Assembly (NCBI GenBank): GCA_965279655.1
Contig: OZ257255.1
Coordinates: 4,836,001-4,900,000, forward strand
Source: SCTM01 sp965279655
Lineage (GTDB): Bacteria; Pseudomonadota; Alphaproteobacteria; Rhodospirillales; Rhodospirillaceae
Direction of reading: 5' to 3'
DNA length: 64,000 nt
Shown: positions 7,719 through 17,100 of the stretch, piece by piece
How the letters are laid out: each line of letters opens with the position of its first letter
Position numbering within the stretch: the stretch's first letter is position 1
The notes under the pieces: generated by a model
The model's database searches: none
The model's input: the letters and a program-made list of their open reading frames with translations, nothing else
Told to the model about the DNA's origin: nothing
Program-made: the position numbers and the translations under genes

Positions 7719-9035
7719 CTACGTTGGCTTGAGCATGAACAGACTGTCGTCCAGTTTGGCAATGCTGAACTTCGCGCTTCGTTTGACATGGCGCAGCACC
7801 AGCTGGATCGCCGCGGACAGTTCCTCGACGCCCAGCGACATCTTCTCCTTGGAGACATCGCTGCGCACGATGCGCTGATAGCCGGTATCCGACGGCCACG
7901 TCACGGGCTGGCCGAGGACGGCGCCATGTTGGCGCAAGGCAGCGCAGATTTGCTCTGCCACAAGTTCCGCCGTGCCGCCGTGCGTGAAGCCCGGATAGTG
8001 CTTTTCCAGCAGGTCGTCGTACTGATGCGCGTTGCCGAGCGGTCCGGAGCCGTCGCGCAGGAATGGTTCGATCGCGTCGATGGCCGCCTCGGGTGTTCGG
8101 ACCGTGTGATTCACCAAACTCGTGATGCGCGCGGAGTAAGGATCGACGCTGCGTTCGATGTTCAGCGCCGGGCGGCCGAGGAAGGCGGTCTCGAGGCCGG
8201 TCGTGCAGCTGGTATGTATCACCAGGTCCGCCGCCATGATCCAAGGGACATGGTGCGTTTTGTGGACCACCGACACATTCGGATGGCGGACCGCGAACTT
8301 GTCCCAGTATCCCGGCCGTTCCGCGGGATGAGGGCGGACGACGATGCGGTGCGACGTTATGTTGTCGGACATCCACGTCAGCAGGGCGAGCATATCGGCT
8401 TGGTTCTGCGCCTCCCAAGCAAGGGCTGCGTTGAATTGCTCGACGCTGGCGGGATTGTCCGGGTCGACCACACCCGCTTGAATGCAAATCGCCAATGCAT
8501 TCTCCTGGCCCCAAATGCTGTTGGCCGTGGCGTAGTTTGTATTGATCAGCACCAAGGGGCCATGCTGCGCCTTGATCGCCGCGGCTTCGGCGCCGAACAT
8601 CTCCGGGCCCAATTGACGCATCACCTCGACGCGGGCGTTGCCGGTCACGGCGATGGCGCTGGCGAGGCGGGGAAAGCGGTCGCGCACCGCCGCAGCGTGC
8701 ATCTCGTTCTGCGCCAAGAAGAGATGGCACATCTCTCCCGAGAGCGCGGCGAAGCTGGAAAGGTATTCGGACACCGAGGTCAGCACCTCTTCGTCACTGC
8801 CGATCACGAGATGACCCAGTGCGTTGAAGGTGCTCATCGCGGATCCCTGGATCTGGTTCATGGTCTTGAACAGGATCGCGCCCGGCGGCAACGCCTCGGC
8901 ATTGGAGATGACCCCCCACTGCTGGCCGAGGACCACCGTCACGCCACGCTGCAGCAGGTAGCAGGCCGTAAGCAGCCGCGCCTCGAGTTCCCGATTCTTG
9001 ATCTCGATCGGCAGGTAGACGATGGGCTGGAGCAC
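7719..9035 (-). CDS. Surface carbohydrate biosynthesis protein (GT-B-like)
   Basis: Protein of 438 residues resembling the surface-polysaccharide proteins found in pse/leg glycan islands. It opens with LQPIVYLPIEIKNRELEARL and has a GT-B-like second half with RIVVRPHPAER and a HTSCTTGLETAFLGRPALN nucleotide-binding-like segment, as in capsule/Kdo-type transferases. The GTG at 9035 is chosen because a GAGG ribosome site lies six bases upstream. The open frame continues to a TTG at 9095, but that extension is Arg/Pro-rich and does not look like protein. Likely role: glycosyltransferase or polymer-handling enzyme acting on the pseudaminic acid glycan. The exact reaction is unknown. Confidence 0.75.
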   Translation of the reverse strand: MLQPIVYLPIEIKNRELEARLLTACYLLQRGVTVVLGQQWGVISNAEALPPGAILFKTMNQIQGSAMSTFNALGHLVIGSDEEVLTSVSEYLSSFAALSGEMCHLFLAQNEMHAAAVRDRFPRLASAIAVTGNARVEVMRQLGPEMFGAEAAAIKAQHGPLVLINTNYATANSIWGQENALAICIQAGVVDPDNPASVEQFNAALAWEAQNQADMLALLTWMSDNITSHRIVVRPHPAERPGYWDKFAVRHPNVSVVHKTHHVPWIMAADLVIHTSCTTGLETAFLGRPALNIERSVDPYSARITSLVNHTVRTPEAAIDAIEPFLRDGSGPLGNAHQYDDLLEKHYPGFTHGGTAELVAEQICAALRQHGAVLGQPVTWPSDTGYQRIVRSDVSKEKMSLGVEELSAAIQLVLRHVKRSAKFSIAKLDDSLFMLKPT

Positions 9036-9120
9036 AGAAAGCCTCGGGTGTGGCGGCGGCTGGCGAGCGTTATCCCTACGCCGCCGCCGCGACAACTAAC
9101 AGATATGACAGACGAACCGG

Positions 9121-9711
9121 TCAGTTTTCCGCAAACAGGACGGGCAGTGCATGGGCCTTGGCGACGCCCAACGCCGTCCGCGACAGCGCGCTGCGCGATT
9201 CCGCGACGAAGATCGCATCGGCGCGCGTGTCGCCGTACATCCGGTTGAGCGCATCCGCCGCCAGGCGCGCGCTGAACAGGTGGCTCGCGAAGGTCATGGC
9301 GGCCCCGGGGTCGGCGAGATCGGGTGCGCTGCCCAGGTGCCGTTGCACACTGGCGGCAACCCATTCACCCAAGTGCCACCGATCGACGGCCGCGTTCGGA
9401 TAGTCTTGCGGCTTCAGGCTCGCCACCCAAGCACCGGCGGTCTGCATATCCTCCGGCGCATGCCAGCGGCCGAGCCAGCGATAGGGCATCTTCCATTGCG
9501 CCATGCGGCCCGCGGCGCCCGCTTGGCACAGCAAGCAGGTATTCGCGGGACGCTGCTCGCGGCGCAAGTGCACATCGCAGGCGCTAAACAGGCCGTCGCA
9601 CAGGATGGGATTCAACGCGTATCCGCGTGCGCCAACGTCACGGAGGAATGTCATCGCCGAATCCGGGACACTCGCGACAAACGGCAGGAACGCGGTCAAA
9701 CGCTGCGTCAT
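9121..9711 (-). CDS. Orphan N-terminal domain paralogue of the adjacent glycosyltransferase
   Basis: Protein of 196 residues of unknown function. It matches the first third of the upstream 540-residue neighbour: both share a CLxCQ motif followed by WxMPYRWLGRW and AWVASLxPxxY, then a helical region. The GT-B half is absent, and the stop is clean, 85 bases before the next start. The ATG at 9711 overlaps the neighbour's stop as ATGA, which fixes the start and implies translational coupling; longer reading frames starting at 9828 lie inside the neighbour. It may be a truncated tandem duplicate, or a stand-alone domain working with the GT-B-like protein encoded directly downstream. The cysteines could bind metal. 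Confidence 0.7.
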   Translation of the reverse strand: MTQRLTAFLPFVASVPDSAMTFLRDVGARGYALNPILCDGLFSACDVHLRREQRPANTCLLCQAGAAGRMAQWKMPYRWLGRWHAPEDMQTAGAWVASLKPQDYPNAAVDRWHLGEWVAASVQRHLGSAPDLADPGAAMTFASHLFSARLAADALNRMYGDTRADAIFVAESRSALSRTALGVAKAHALPVLFAEN

Positions 9712-11330
9712 CGGTCTGCTCCGAGCGCGCGGGCGCTCGCCAAGACCGCGACGGTCTCGGCCGCCGCGTCGCCTTCGCCCGTCGGGCGCGCGTCGAACAG
9801 CGCCGTGCCGTGCATCAGCGTGGCGCAAATGCGGTCCATGGCTTCGTCACGTCCAGCCGCGAGTTCCCCGATATCCGCGTAGGCCGGTTCGCCGATGTAC
9901 CACGCCGTTTGCCGCACCAGCGGGAAGGGCAGGGTGAAGCGGTAGTACCAGGTGTAGGCAAAACGCCAGGCTTGCACCGTTCGCCGCGCGCGCTCCACAT
10001 CATCGGCGCTCAGGGCCGCGGTGATGGCGGATCGATATCCTTCCGGCGTTCCGGCGCTGTAGAGCGCATCGCATTCGTCGAGCCACCCGCCGCCGGCGCG
10101 CACCACGGGCCGCCGCGCGGCCGCCATCTCAAGTCCGATGGTGGAGTGCCAAACGAGGCCAAGCGCCGCGGCGCTGGCGAGGGTGTAGCTGCTCGTCTCA
10201 TCGTCGGAAGGGACGAGGCGTGCGTTGTCGGGCAACTGCGTCGCCAGGGCCGCGTAGAGCGCTGTGTCCTGCGGGTTGCGGCCCAAGGAACGCCGGCTCC
10301 CGGCATTGGGATGCACGCGGATGACAAGTTGCGCACCCGGGTGGCGGTGGAGTTCCGCGAGTGTCGCGTCGATCCATGCGCCCTGATCGGCGAAGGGGTT
10401 GCCCGGCTCCGGCTCGGCCATGGTCTCATCGAGGGACGATGTGTAGAGCACCCACAACGGCTTGGCGGGATCGAGCCGGAGGCGTGCGAACACCGCCGCG
10501 CGATCTCCCGCGCCCGCGCTGAAGGCGCCGACATCCTTCGAGCGTCCTCGCCAGCGGTCACGAAACAGCGTCGCGATCGCGTCGATCTGGTTGCGCGCCA
10601 GCGGCGCCTCACGCCATCGCTTCCACAGCGCATGAAAGCCCGTGAGATCGAAGCAGTGGGTGTCCTCGTACAAGGTGATGCGCCCGTCGACCGTCGCGCG
10701 CTCCTCGACGAGCGTGCGGATGCCGCGCAACTTCGCCATCTCCAGCGCGACGCGCGTCGGCGCCATGCGGCCGTTGAACAACAATTGACTGGCGGGACGC
10801 TCCGCCGCGTAAAGGCGCGATAGCCCGAAGGCGGTCAACAACGCCACACGCAAGTAGTTGGCATAAGCCTGCTGCACGGTGGGATCGTCGAGGTGCAGCA
10901 CTTCGTGACGCAAGTGCGTATGCACGCTCGACCGCGCCCATTTGCCGATCTCCCACGTCTCGCCATCGGGCCGGTCGTCTGCCGGCGCATCGAACGTGGC
11001 GGTCGTGTAGCGCGCGGGATCGAGCGATGCGACCCAAGCCTCGACCTTCGCGGCGTCGCCGGGCCGCAGCCAGCGTCCCAGCCAGCGGTAGGGCATGCCC
11101 CAGGCCGCCAGCCGCGCGGCCACGGAGCTTTGGCAGGCGAGGCATGTCTCCGGGCCGGGGCCGGCTTTCGCGCCGGTCGCGGCCTGTGTCATGTCGCAGG
11201 CGTCGAATGCGGCATCGCAGGTGATGTAGGACACGGAACACCCGCGCACGCGCAGGGCCTGCAAGATCGTCACTTCCCGCGCGCTGTGGATCGACCAGTT
11301 GGTGTACGGCGCGAAACAGACGACGTGCAC
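9708..11330 (-). CDS. Large GT-B-like glycosyltransferase of the glycan locus
   Basis: Protein of 540 residues starting at a GTG directly after the upstream stop codon (TAA-GTG). The N-terminal third contains a CLACQ motif and MPYRWLGRW, shared with the small downstream paralogue. The C-terminal half looks like capsule-polysaccharide/Kdo-type GT-B enzymes: WVLYTSSLDE, QLVIRVHPNAG, then SYTLASAAALGLVWHSTIGLE, where the last segment resembles the nucleotide-binding loop. It is likely a glycosyltransferase acting on a surface or flagellar glycan; donor and acceptor are unknown. The tight spacing on both sides places it in the same - strand operon as pseG. Confidence 0.65.
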   Translation of the reverse strand: MHVVCFAPYTNWSIHSAREVTILQALRVRGCSVSYITCDAAFDACDMTQAATGAKAGPGPETCLACQSSVAARLAAWGMPYRWLGRWLRPGDAAKVEAWVASLDPARYTTATFDAPADDRPDGETWEIGKWARSSVHTHLRHEVLHLDDPTVQQAYANYLRVALLTAFGLSRLYAAERPASQLLFNGRMAPTRVALEMAKLRGIRTLVEERATVDGRITLYEDTHCFDLTGFHALWKRWREAPLARNQIDAIATLFRDRWRGRSKDVGAFSAGAGDRAAVFARLRLDPAKPLWVLYTSSLDETMAEPEPGNPFADQGAWIDATLAELHRHPGAQLVIRVHPNAGSRRSLGRNPQDTALYAALATQLPDNARLVPSDDETSSYTLASAAALGLVWHSTIGLEMAAARRPVVRAGGGWLDECDALYSAGTPEGYRSAITAALSADDVERARRTVQAWRFAYTWYYRFTLPFPLVRQTAWYIGEPAYADIGELAAGRDEAMDRICATLMHGTALFDARPTGEGDAAAETVAVLASARALGADR

Positions 11331-11849
11331 TTACGGCCCCGCGATCGGCAGCCACGGAAGGCGCAGCACGCCGGCGACAAAGCAGCCGAAGATGCCGAAC
11401 GCCAAACCGGGGCCCAGCGGCATTTCGCCATGCCACAAGGGACGGCGCACGATAGCGCTCGCGATGCCGACGCCGAGCAAGGTGCCAGCGCCGCCGATCG
11501 CCATGATGTAGGGCAGGCCCCAGGGGCCGATCCACAGGCCGCCCACGACAACCAGCCAGATGTCGCCTTCGCCCATGGCCTCACGGCCCTTCCACTTGCT
11601 CACGGCCCAGCGCACGGCCGCGAAGACCGCGCCGTTGAGGCCAGCGCCGATCAGCGCGAGCTTCCAATCGATGCCCGCCGGGGAACCGATCACCGCCACC
11701 GCCGCGCCGACGACGGCGAGGGGGATTTGGATGGAAAACGGAAGATAGCCGGTACGCAGATCGATCCACGTCAGCGCGCCGAGGCCCGCGGCCAAAATGG
11801 CCAGGCACGCCCACGTCCAAAGGCTCAGTCCTAAGATGAGCGTGTCCAC
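11331..11849 (-). CDS. A24-family prepilin peptidase-like membrane protein (TadV/CpaA type)
   Basis: Small polytopic membrane protein of 172 residues with about five or six hydrophobic segments. Both catalytic aspartates of the A24 peptidase family are in place: D30 in WIDLRTGYLP and D96 in MGEGDIWLVV, the GxGD motif. It lacks the N-terminal methyltransferase domain of PilD and is the size of Flp/Tad-type peptidases. It would cleave type IV pilin-like leaders in the inner membrane. No pilin or Tad genes are seen nearby; instead its stop abuts the GTG of the large glycosyltransferase, so it may head the glycan operon. Its substrate is not apparent in the window. Confidence 0.78.
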   Translation of the reverse strand: MDTLILGLSLWTWACLAILAAGLGALTWIDLRTGYLPFSIQIPLAVVGAAVAVIGSPAGIDWKLALIGAGLNGAVFAAVRWAVSKWKGREAMGEGDIWLVVVGGLWIGPWGLPYIMAIGGAGTLLGVGIASAIVRRPLWHGEMPLGPGLAFGIFGCFVAGVLRLPWLPIAGP

Positions 11850-11875
11850 GCCGCCCCCGCTTGCCGCGTCCGCGT

Positions 11876-13129
11876 CTAAGCTTTTGCTTCAGCGCCGGCC
11901 CGCTTGGCCGTGAGCTTCATCGAGATGGTGCGGGCAAGATCGGCCAATGCGTTCTCGAATCTATTGAAGGGCGTCATGCCGGTGCTCCGCGAGGTGCTCC
12001 AGAAGAGGAGCGCGGTGAGAATTGTGAAGACGATGAACACGGACCAAATGGAGAGCGCCGCGGGAATTTTTCCCGCCGCCGCGCCCTTGCCGGTGAACTC
12101 GAGCAGCTTCTGGTAAGCCAGAATCCCCAGCAGTCCCACGGCGGGACCGGCGAAGCGGCTGGACCGCGGCGAGGTAATGCCCAAGGGTGCGGCGAAAAAC
12201 GGCATCAGGAGAATCGAAAACGCGTAGGCGAGGCGTTCATTGATCTCGGCGGTGATGCCGGAGAAATGGATCGTCTTGGCGTTTTCGGGCACGCCGGCGG
12301 GCAACGTCATGCCGCCGCTGTCCCAGTCGCCGCGCATGCCGAGCCAGAAGACCTTGGCCAGCTCGTCCATGGTGAGCTCGCGTTCGTCGCCGCCGCGGTC
12401 GCGGAAGTGCAATAGCGTGCTGAGGTCGAACGGCAGATCGAACACGTCGAAGCTCACGACCTTCTTCGCCGGTTGGTCGACGGTCCACTCGACCCGCTCG
12501 CCTTCCTTCAGGCGCAGCACCAGGGAGCCGCTCTCGAGGTTCTGCAACTCGCCTTGCTTGGCGGTGAAGGTCTCGAGATGGCCGTCCTGTGCTTCGCGGG
12601 CGACGAACACGCCGAACAATTGGCGTCCCTCGCGGCGGGATTCCTGAACGCGGATGGTGTACCCGCCGGGGATCTTCACGAAGATGCCTTCGCCGATGCC
12701 GGACTCAATCACGCCGTTGGTCACGTCGAAGTAGAGCACGTTGTAGATATAGCGGCCGTAGGGCTCGCCATAGCCGACGAGCCCGAAGCTGACGACCAAG
12801 CCGAAGAAACTTAAGACCACCGCGGAGCGCACCATGCGCAACAGGCTCACGCCGGAGGACTGCATGACGTGGAACTCGCTGTTCATGGCGAGCGTGCGGA
12901 ACGCGAACAGCACGCCCAGGAACAGGCCCAGCGGCAGCACAAGCCGCAGGTAGTTCGGCACCAGGGTGAACATCATCTTGATGGCGATCAGCGCCGACAC
13001 GCCGTTGCCGATCGTCAGGTTGAGCAGGGTAAGCAGCTTGTCGAGCATCAGGATCACGGCCGCGACCATGAGCGTCAAAATCATGGTGGGAATGACTTTG
13101 AACAGGAAATAGCGGTCCAGCAGCGGCAT
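11876..13129 (-). CDS. lptF: LptF/LptG (YjgP/YjgQ) family LPS export permease
   Basis: Inner-membrane component of the LptB2FG transporter that extracts lipopolysaccharide. The protein has 417 residues with the family architecture: three N-terminal membrane helices (after MPLLDRYF and with the LPLGLFLGVLFAFRTLAMNS segment), a periplasmic beta-jellyroll middle region, and three C-terminal helices. ATG at 13129 is preferred to the upstream alternative because MPLLDRYFLFK matches the usual family start. Only one of the two homologous permeases is present here, so the partner must lie elsewhere. The assignment as LptF rather than LptG is by N-terminal resemblance and not certain. Confidence 0.75.
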   Translation of the reverse strand: MPLLDRYFLFKVIPTMILTLMVAAVILMLDKLLTLLNLTIGNGVSALIAIKMMFTLVPNYLRLVLPLGLFLGVLFAFRTLAMNSEFHVMQSSGVSLLRMVRSAVVLSFFGLVVSFGLVGYGEPYGRYIYNVLYFDVTNGVIESGIGEGIFVKIPGGYTIRVQESRREGRQLFGVFVAREAQDGHLETFTAKQGELQNLESGSLVLRLKEGERVEWTVDQPAKKVVSFDVFDLPFDLSTLLHFRDRGGDERELTMDELAKVFWLGMRGDWDSGGMTLPAGVPENAKTIHFSGITAEINERLAYAFSILLMPFFAAPLGITSPRSSRFAGPAVGLLGILAYQKLLEFTGKGAAAGKIPAALSIWSVFIVFTILTALLFWSTSRSTGMTPFNRFENALADLARTISMKLTAKRAGAEAKA

Positions 13130-13316
13130 CGACCTCGACCCTTGGCTTCCTGCGGCTCGCACGCCGCCGGTTACAGAGCAACCGGCGCGATGGCGTCGAA
13201 CCGCCTAATAGATTGGCTTAACAGGGCAAAGATAACACTTTGCGGCGCGCGGCACGGCCCCTATTTTGGCGCGGTTTTGGGGCCCGGTGGCTCCTCAGGT
13301 GGAAGTAACCGTCCGT

Positions 13317-14054
13317 ATGACCAACGCCGCGAAAACCAAGGCCGTCATCATGGCCGCCGGCCAAGGCAGCCGGCTCCGTGAACTGGGGCCGAGCAAGCCG
13401 CTCACCCACGTCGGCGGCGTGCCGCTGATCGAACGGGTGATCCGTAGCGCGATTGACGGCGGCGCGGACGGCATCGTGGTGGTTGTGGGCTACCTCGGCG
13501 ATCAGGTGAAGGCGTTCCTGGAAGCGCTCCAACCTCGCGTCGGCGTGCCGATCGAGACCGCGCCCAATCCGGAGTGGCAGCTCTCCAACGGCCGGTCGGT
13601 CCTGGCCGCGGCCCATCTCATCGACGCGCCGTTTCACATCCTGATGTCCGATCACCTGTTCGATCCGGAAATCATGCGCCTGCTGCGCACGACCCCACTG
13701 CCGGCCGGCGCGGGGCGTCTCGCCACCGACGCGAACCTGAAGAATCCGAACGTCGATCTCGAGGACGTCACGCGCGTCCTACACGAGAACGGCCGCATCA
13801 CCCAGATCGGCAAGACGATCGCGGAGTACAATGCATTCGACACCGGTGTCTTCTATGTCAGCCCGGCCCTGATCGACGCGATCCGCACGAGCATCGCCGA
13901 GACCGGCGACGACTCTCTGTCGGGCGGCGTGCGGCGCCTGGCGCGCGACGGCAAGATGGAAGCGGTGGATATCGGCGTGCGCGATTGGATCGACGTGGAC
14001 GATCCGGCGGCCCATGGGCTCGCCTCGCGCCTGCTCGCCAAGGCTGCAAGCTAG
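13317..14054 (+). CDS. NTP transferase, CTP:inositol-1-phosphate cytidylyltransferase-like
   Basis: Nucleotidyltransferase of 245 residues. It has the signature AAGQGSRLRELGPSKPL near the N-terminus, then GGVPLIERVIRSA, and a metal-binding LMSDHLFDPE segment as in the cytidylyltransferase half of bifunctional IPCT-DIPPS enzymes. The later AFDTGVFYVSP also fits that group. ATG at 13317 avoids an unlikely Trp/Pro-containing extension. Within 5 kb lie myo-inositol-1-phosphate synthase and a CDP-alcohol phosphatidyltransferase, the two enzymes expected before and after CDP-inositol formation, which strongly suggests CDP-inositol as the product. Alternative products are CDP-choline or another CDP-polyol; sequence alone does not exclude them. 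Confidence 0.75.
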   Translation: MTNAAKTKAVIMAAGQGSRLRELGPSKPLTHVGGVPLIERVIRSAIDGGADGIVVVVGYLGDQVKAFLEALQPRVGVPIETAPNPEWQLSNGRSVLAAAHLIDAPFHILMSDHLFDPEIMRLLRTTPLPAGAGRLATDANLKNPNVDLEDVTRVLHENGRITQIGKTIAEYNAFDTGVFYVSPALIDAIRTSIAETGDDSLSGGVRRLARDGKMEAVDIGVRDWIDVDDPAAHGLASRLLAKAAS

Positions 14055-14124
14055 CGCATCTCGACGGACGCGGGATTTCGCCGAACCGTCACATTGATTT
14101 TCGACCACGATGATAGCGTTTTGA

Positions 14125-14139
14125 CCACCTCAGAGGTGG
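14125..14139 (+). promoter_or_regulatory. Palindrome overlapping the ribosome-binding site of the phosphodiesterase gene
   Basis: CCACCTC-A-GAGGTGG is a perfect 7-bp inverted repeat whose right arm is also the Shine-Dalgarno sequence of the gene starting at 14144. In RNA, CCACC and GGTGG could pair around a five-base loop and hide the ribosome site. As DNA it could be an operator. No regulator is identified. Confidence 0.4.
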
Positions 14140-14143
14140 GACT

Positions 14144-15124
14144 ATGCGCTTCGTAACGCCGGTCATCGGCACGCTCACATTCTTCATCATCGGCGGCGCG
14201 CATGCGTTTGACATGCAGGCGCATCGCGGCGGCCGCGCCTTGTGGCCGGAGAACACCCTCGCGGCGTTCGCGCATGCGCTGGCTCTCGGCGTCGATACGC
14301 TCGAACTCGATTTGGGGGTGACCAAGGATCGCCAGGTCATCGTCTCCCATGAGCGCGGATTGAATCCCGACCTGACGCGGGATTCCCGGGGCGAATACAT
14401 CCTCGCGCCGGGCACACCGTTTATCCGCATGACGTTGAAAGACGTGAAGCGCTATGACGTCGGACAAATCCGTCCCGGCAGCCGGTACGCCGCTGCCTTT
14501 CCGGATCAACAGGCGATTCAGGGCGCGCGTATCCCGACGCTCGCGGAGGTCTTCGCCCTTGTACGCAAATCCGGCAACAAGACCGTGCGCCTGAACATCG
14601 AGACGAAGATCAATCCGGAGTCGCCCCAAGACACTGTGGACCCTGCGACCTTCGCGACGCTGCTGATCGACGTCGTGCGTGAAGAGGGCTTTGCCGGCCG
14701 GGTGACGATCCAATCCTTCGACTGGCGCACCTTGCAGAGCGTGCAGAAGCAGGCGCCGGAAATTCCCACGGTATATCTCACGCAGCAGTTGGGCTCCGAT
14801 CCGAACGTGGCCGCCGACAAGGCGACGCGGTGGATGGCGGGTTTCGACCCCGCGCGTTACGGCGGGTCGATTCCGCGGACCGTGAGAGCCGCGGGAGGCG
14901 CTGTCTGGTCGCCGCATTTTCAGGACATCACGGCGGAGCATGTCGCCGAAGCGCATGGCCTTGGCTTGACCGTGGTGCCGTGGACAGTGAATAGCGAAGA
15001 CGATATGGCCAGCCTGATCGACATGAAAGTCGATGGCATTATCTCGGATCGGCCGGATTTGCTGCGCAAGGTCGCACAAGCCAAGGGCATAACGATGCCG
15101 TCGCCCGCACCTGTAGTGCCGTAG
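14144..15124 (+). CDS. Secreted glycerophosphodiester phosphodiesterase
   Basis: GDPD-family enzyme of 326 residues that hydrolyses glycerophosphodiesters to glycerol-3-phosphate and an alcohol. A Sec signal peptide covers about the first 21 residues (FFIIGGAHAF), so the enzyme acts in the periplasm. The TIM-barrel hallmarks follow directly: QAHRGGRALWPENT with catalytic His and Arg, LELDLGVTKD with the metal-binding Glu and Asp, and VIVSHE. It sits between an IPCT-like enzyme and inositol-phosphate synthase, so glycerophosphoinositol from lipid turnover is a plausible substrate (inference). Alternatives are a general UgpQ/GlpQ-type enzyme with broad specificity. Confidence 0.88.
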   Translation: MRFVTPVIGTLTFFIIGGAHAFDMQAHRGGRALWPENTLAAFAHALALGVDTLELDLGVTKDRQVIVSHERGLNPDLTRDSRGEYILAPGTPFIRMTLKDVKRYDVGQIRPGSRYAAAFPDQQAIQGARIPTLAEVFALVRKSGNKTVRLNIETKINPESPQDTVDPATFATLLIDVVREEGFAGRVTIQSFDWRTLQSVQKQAPEIPTVYLTQQLGSDPNVAADKATRWMAGFDPARYGGSIPRTVRAAGGAVWSPHFQDITAEHVAEAHGLGLTVVPWTVNSEDDMASLIDMKVDGIISDRPDLLRKVAQAKGITMPSPAPVVP

Positions 15125-15210
15125 GGGAATAGTCGTCCGGGACCCATTCTCAGCGCGTGCTGACGGGCGCGTGCTGATGAATGAGTCCCGGTCTATGCCT
15201 GTCGCCAGGC

Positions 15211-16524
<1,314 letters not shown>

Positions 16525-16644
16525 CTGAAGACACTCCAACGACTAAGAAGATGCGCGTTTTATCCTCGAAAACCCTGCATCCGGCAAACCTTCCGTGCTA
16601 TCTATCCCATTGAGACAAGTACATGAAACAATGTTAACGGCGGC

Positions 16645-17100
16645 ATGTCGCGCGCTTCCAAAGCCCAGTTCGACGCGGCGTTTCCTGACGAAACCGCATG
16701 CTTGACGGCGCTGCTGCGCGTGCGTTTCGGCGGCGCCGACATCTGGTGTCCGGGCTGCACAACGCGGGCGCGGTTCCACGCGATGCGCCGGCGGCGGGGC
16801 TACGCCTGCCAGAACTGCGGGCACCACCTGTTTCCTTGCGCGGAGACGATCTTTGCCCGCTCGCGCACGCCGCTGCGGACGTGGTTCCGGGCGATGCATC
16901 TGATGAGCGGCGCCGGAAAAGGGGTGACCGCGAAAGCGCTCCAGCGGGAACTGGGCGTGACCTACAAGACCGCCTGGCGCATAGCGCAGCTTCTGCGGCG
17001 TCTGATGGCGAGCGCGGATTACCGCGGTGCTGTCGCGGGGCTGGGGCCGGGCTTGGCGTTTGCCGCGCTCACGCGCCTTGCGACACGAGCCACGCCTTAA
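16645..17100 (+). CDS. IS1595-type transposase zinc-ribbon domain protein (truncated or domesticated)
   Basis: Protein of 151 residues matching only the N-terminal part of IS1595/ISXO2-type transposases. It has a zinc ribbon with CPGC and CQNC pairs, then the conserved ETIFARSRTPLRTWFRAMHLM segment and a helix-turn-helix-like ALQRELGVTYKTAWRIAQLL. The DDE catalytic core is absent, and no inverted repeats are obvious around it. Base composition matches the neighbours. It therefore looks like either an old remnant or a small DNA-binding protein recruited from a transposase. It is divergent from ino1 (120 bases apart) and its 3' end overlaps the convergent phosphatidyltransferase gene by 32 bases. 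Confidence 0.72.
   Translation: MSRASKAQFDAAFPDETACLTALLRVRFGGADIWCPGCTTRARFHAMRRRRGYACQNCGHHLFPCAETIFARSRTPLRTWFRAMHLMSGAGKGVTAKALQRELGVTYKTAWRIAQLLRRLMASADYRGAVAGLGPGLAFAALTRLATRATP

Noticed and set aside
7518..9248. 576-codon + strand frame opposite pseG and the surface-carbohydrate gene
   Set aside because: It is antisense to well-supported genes, with His/Arg-rich composition typical of shadows.
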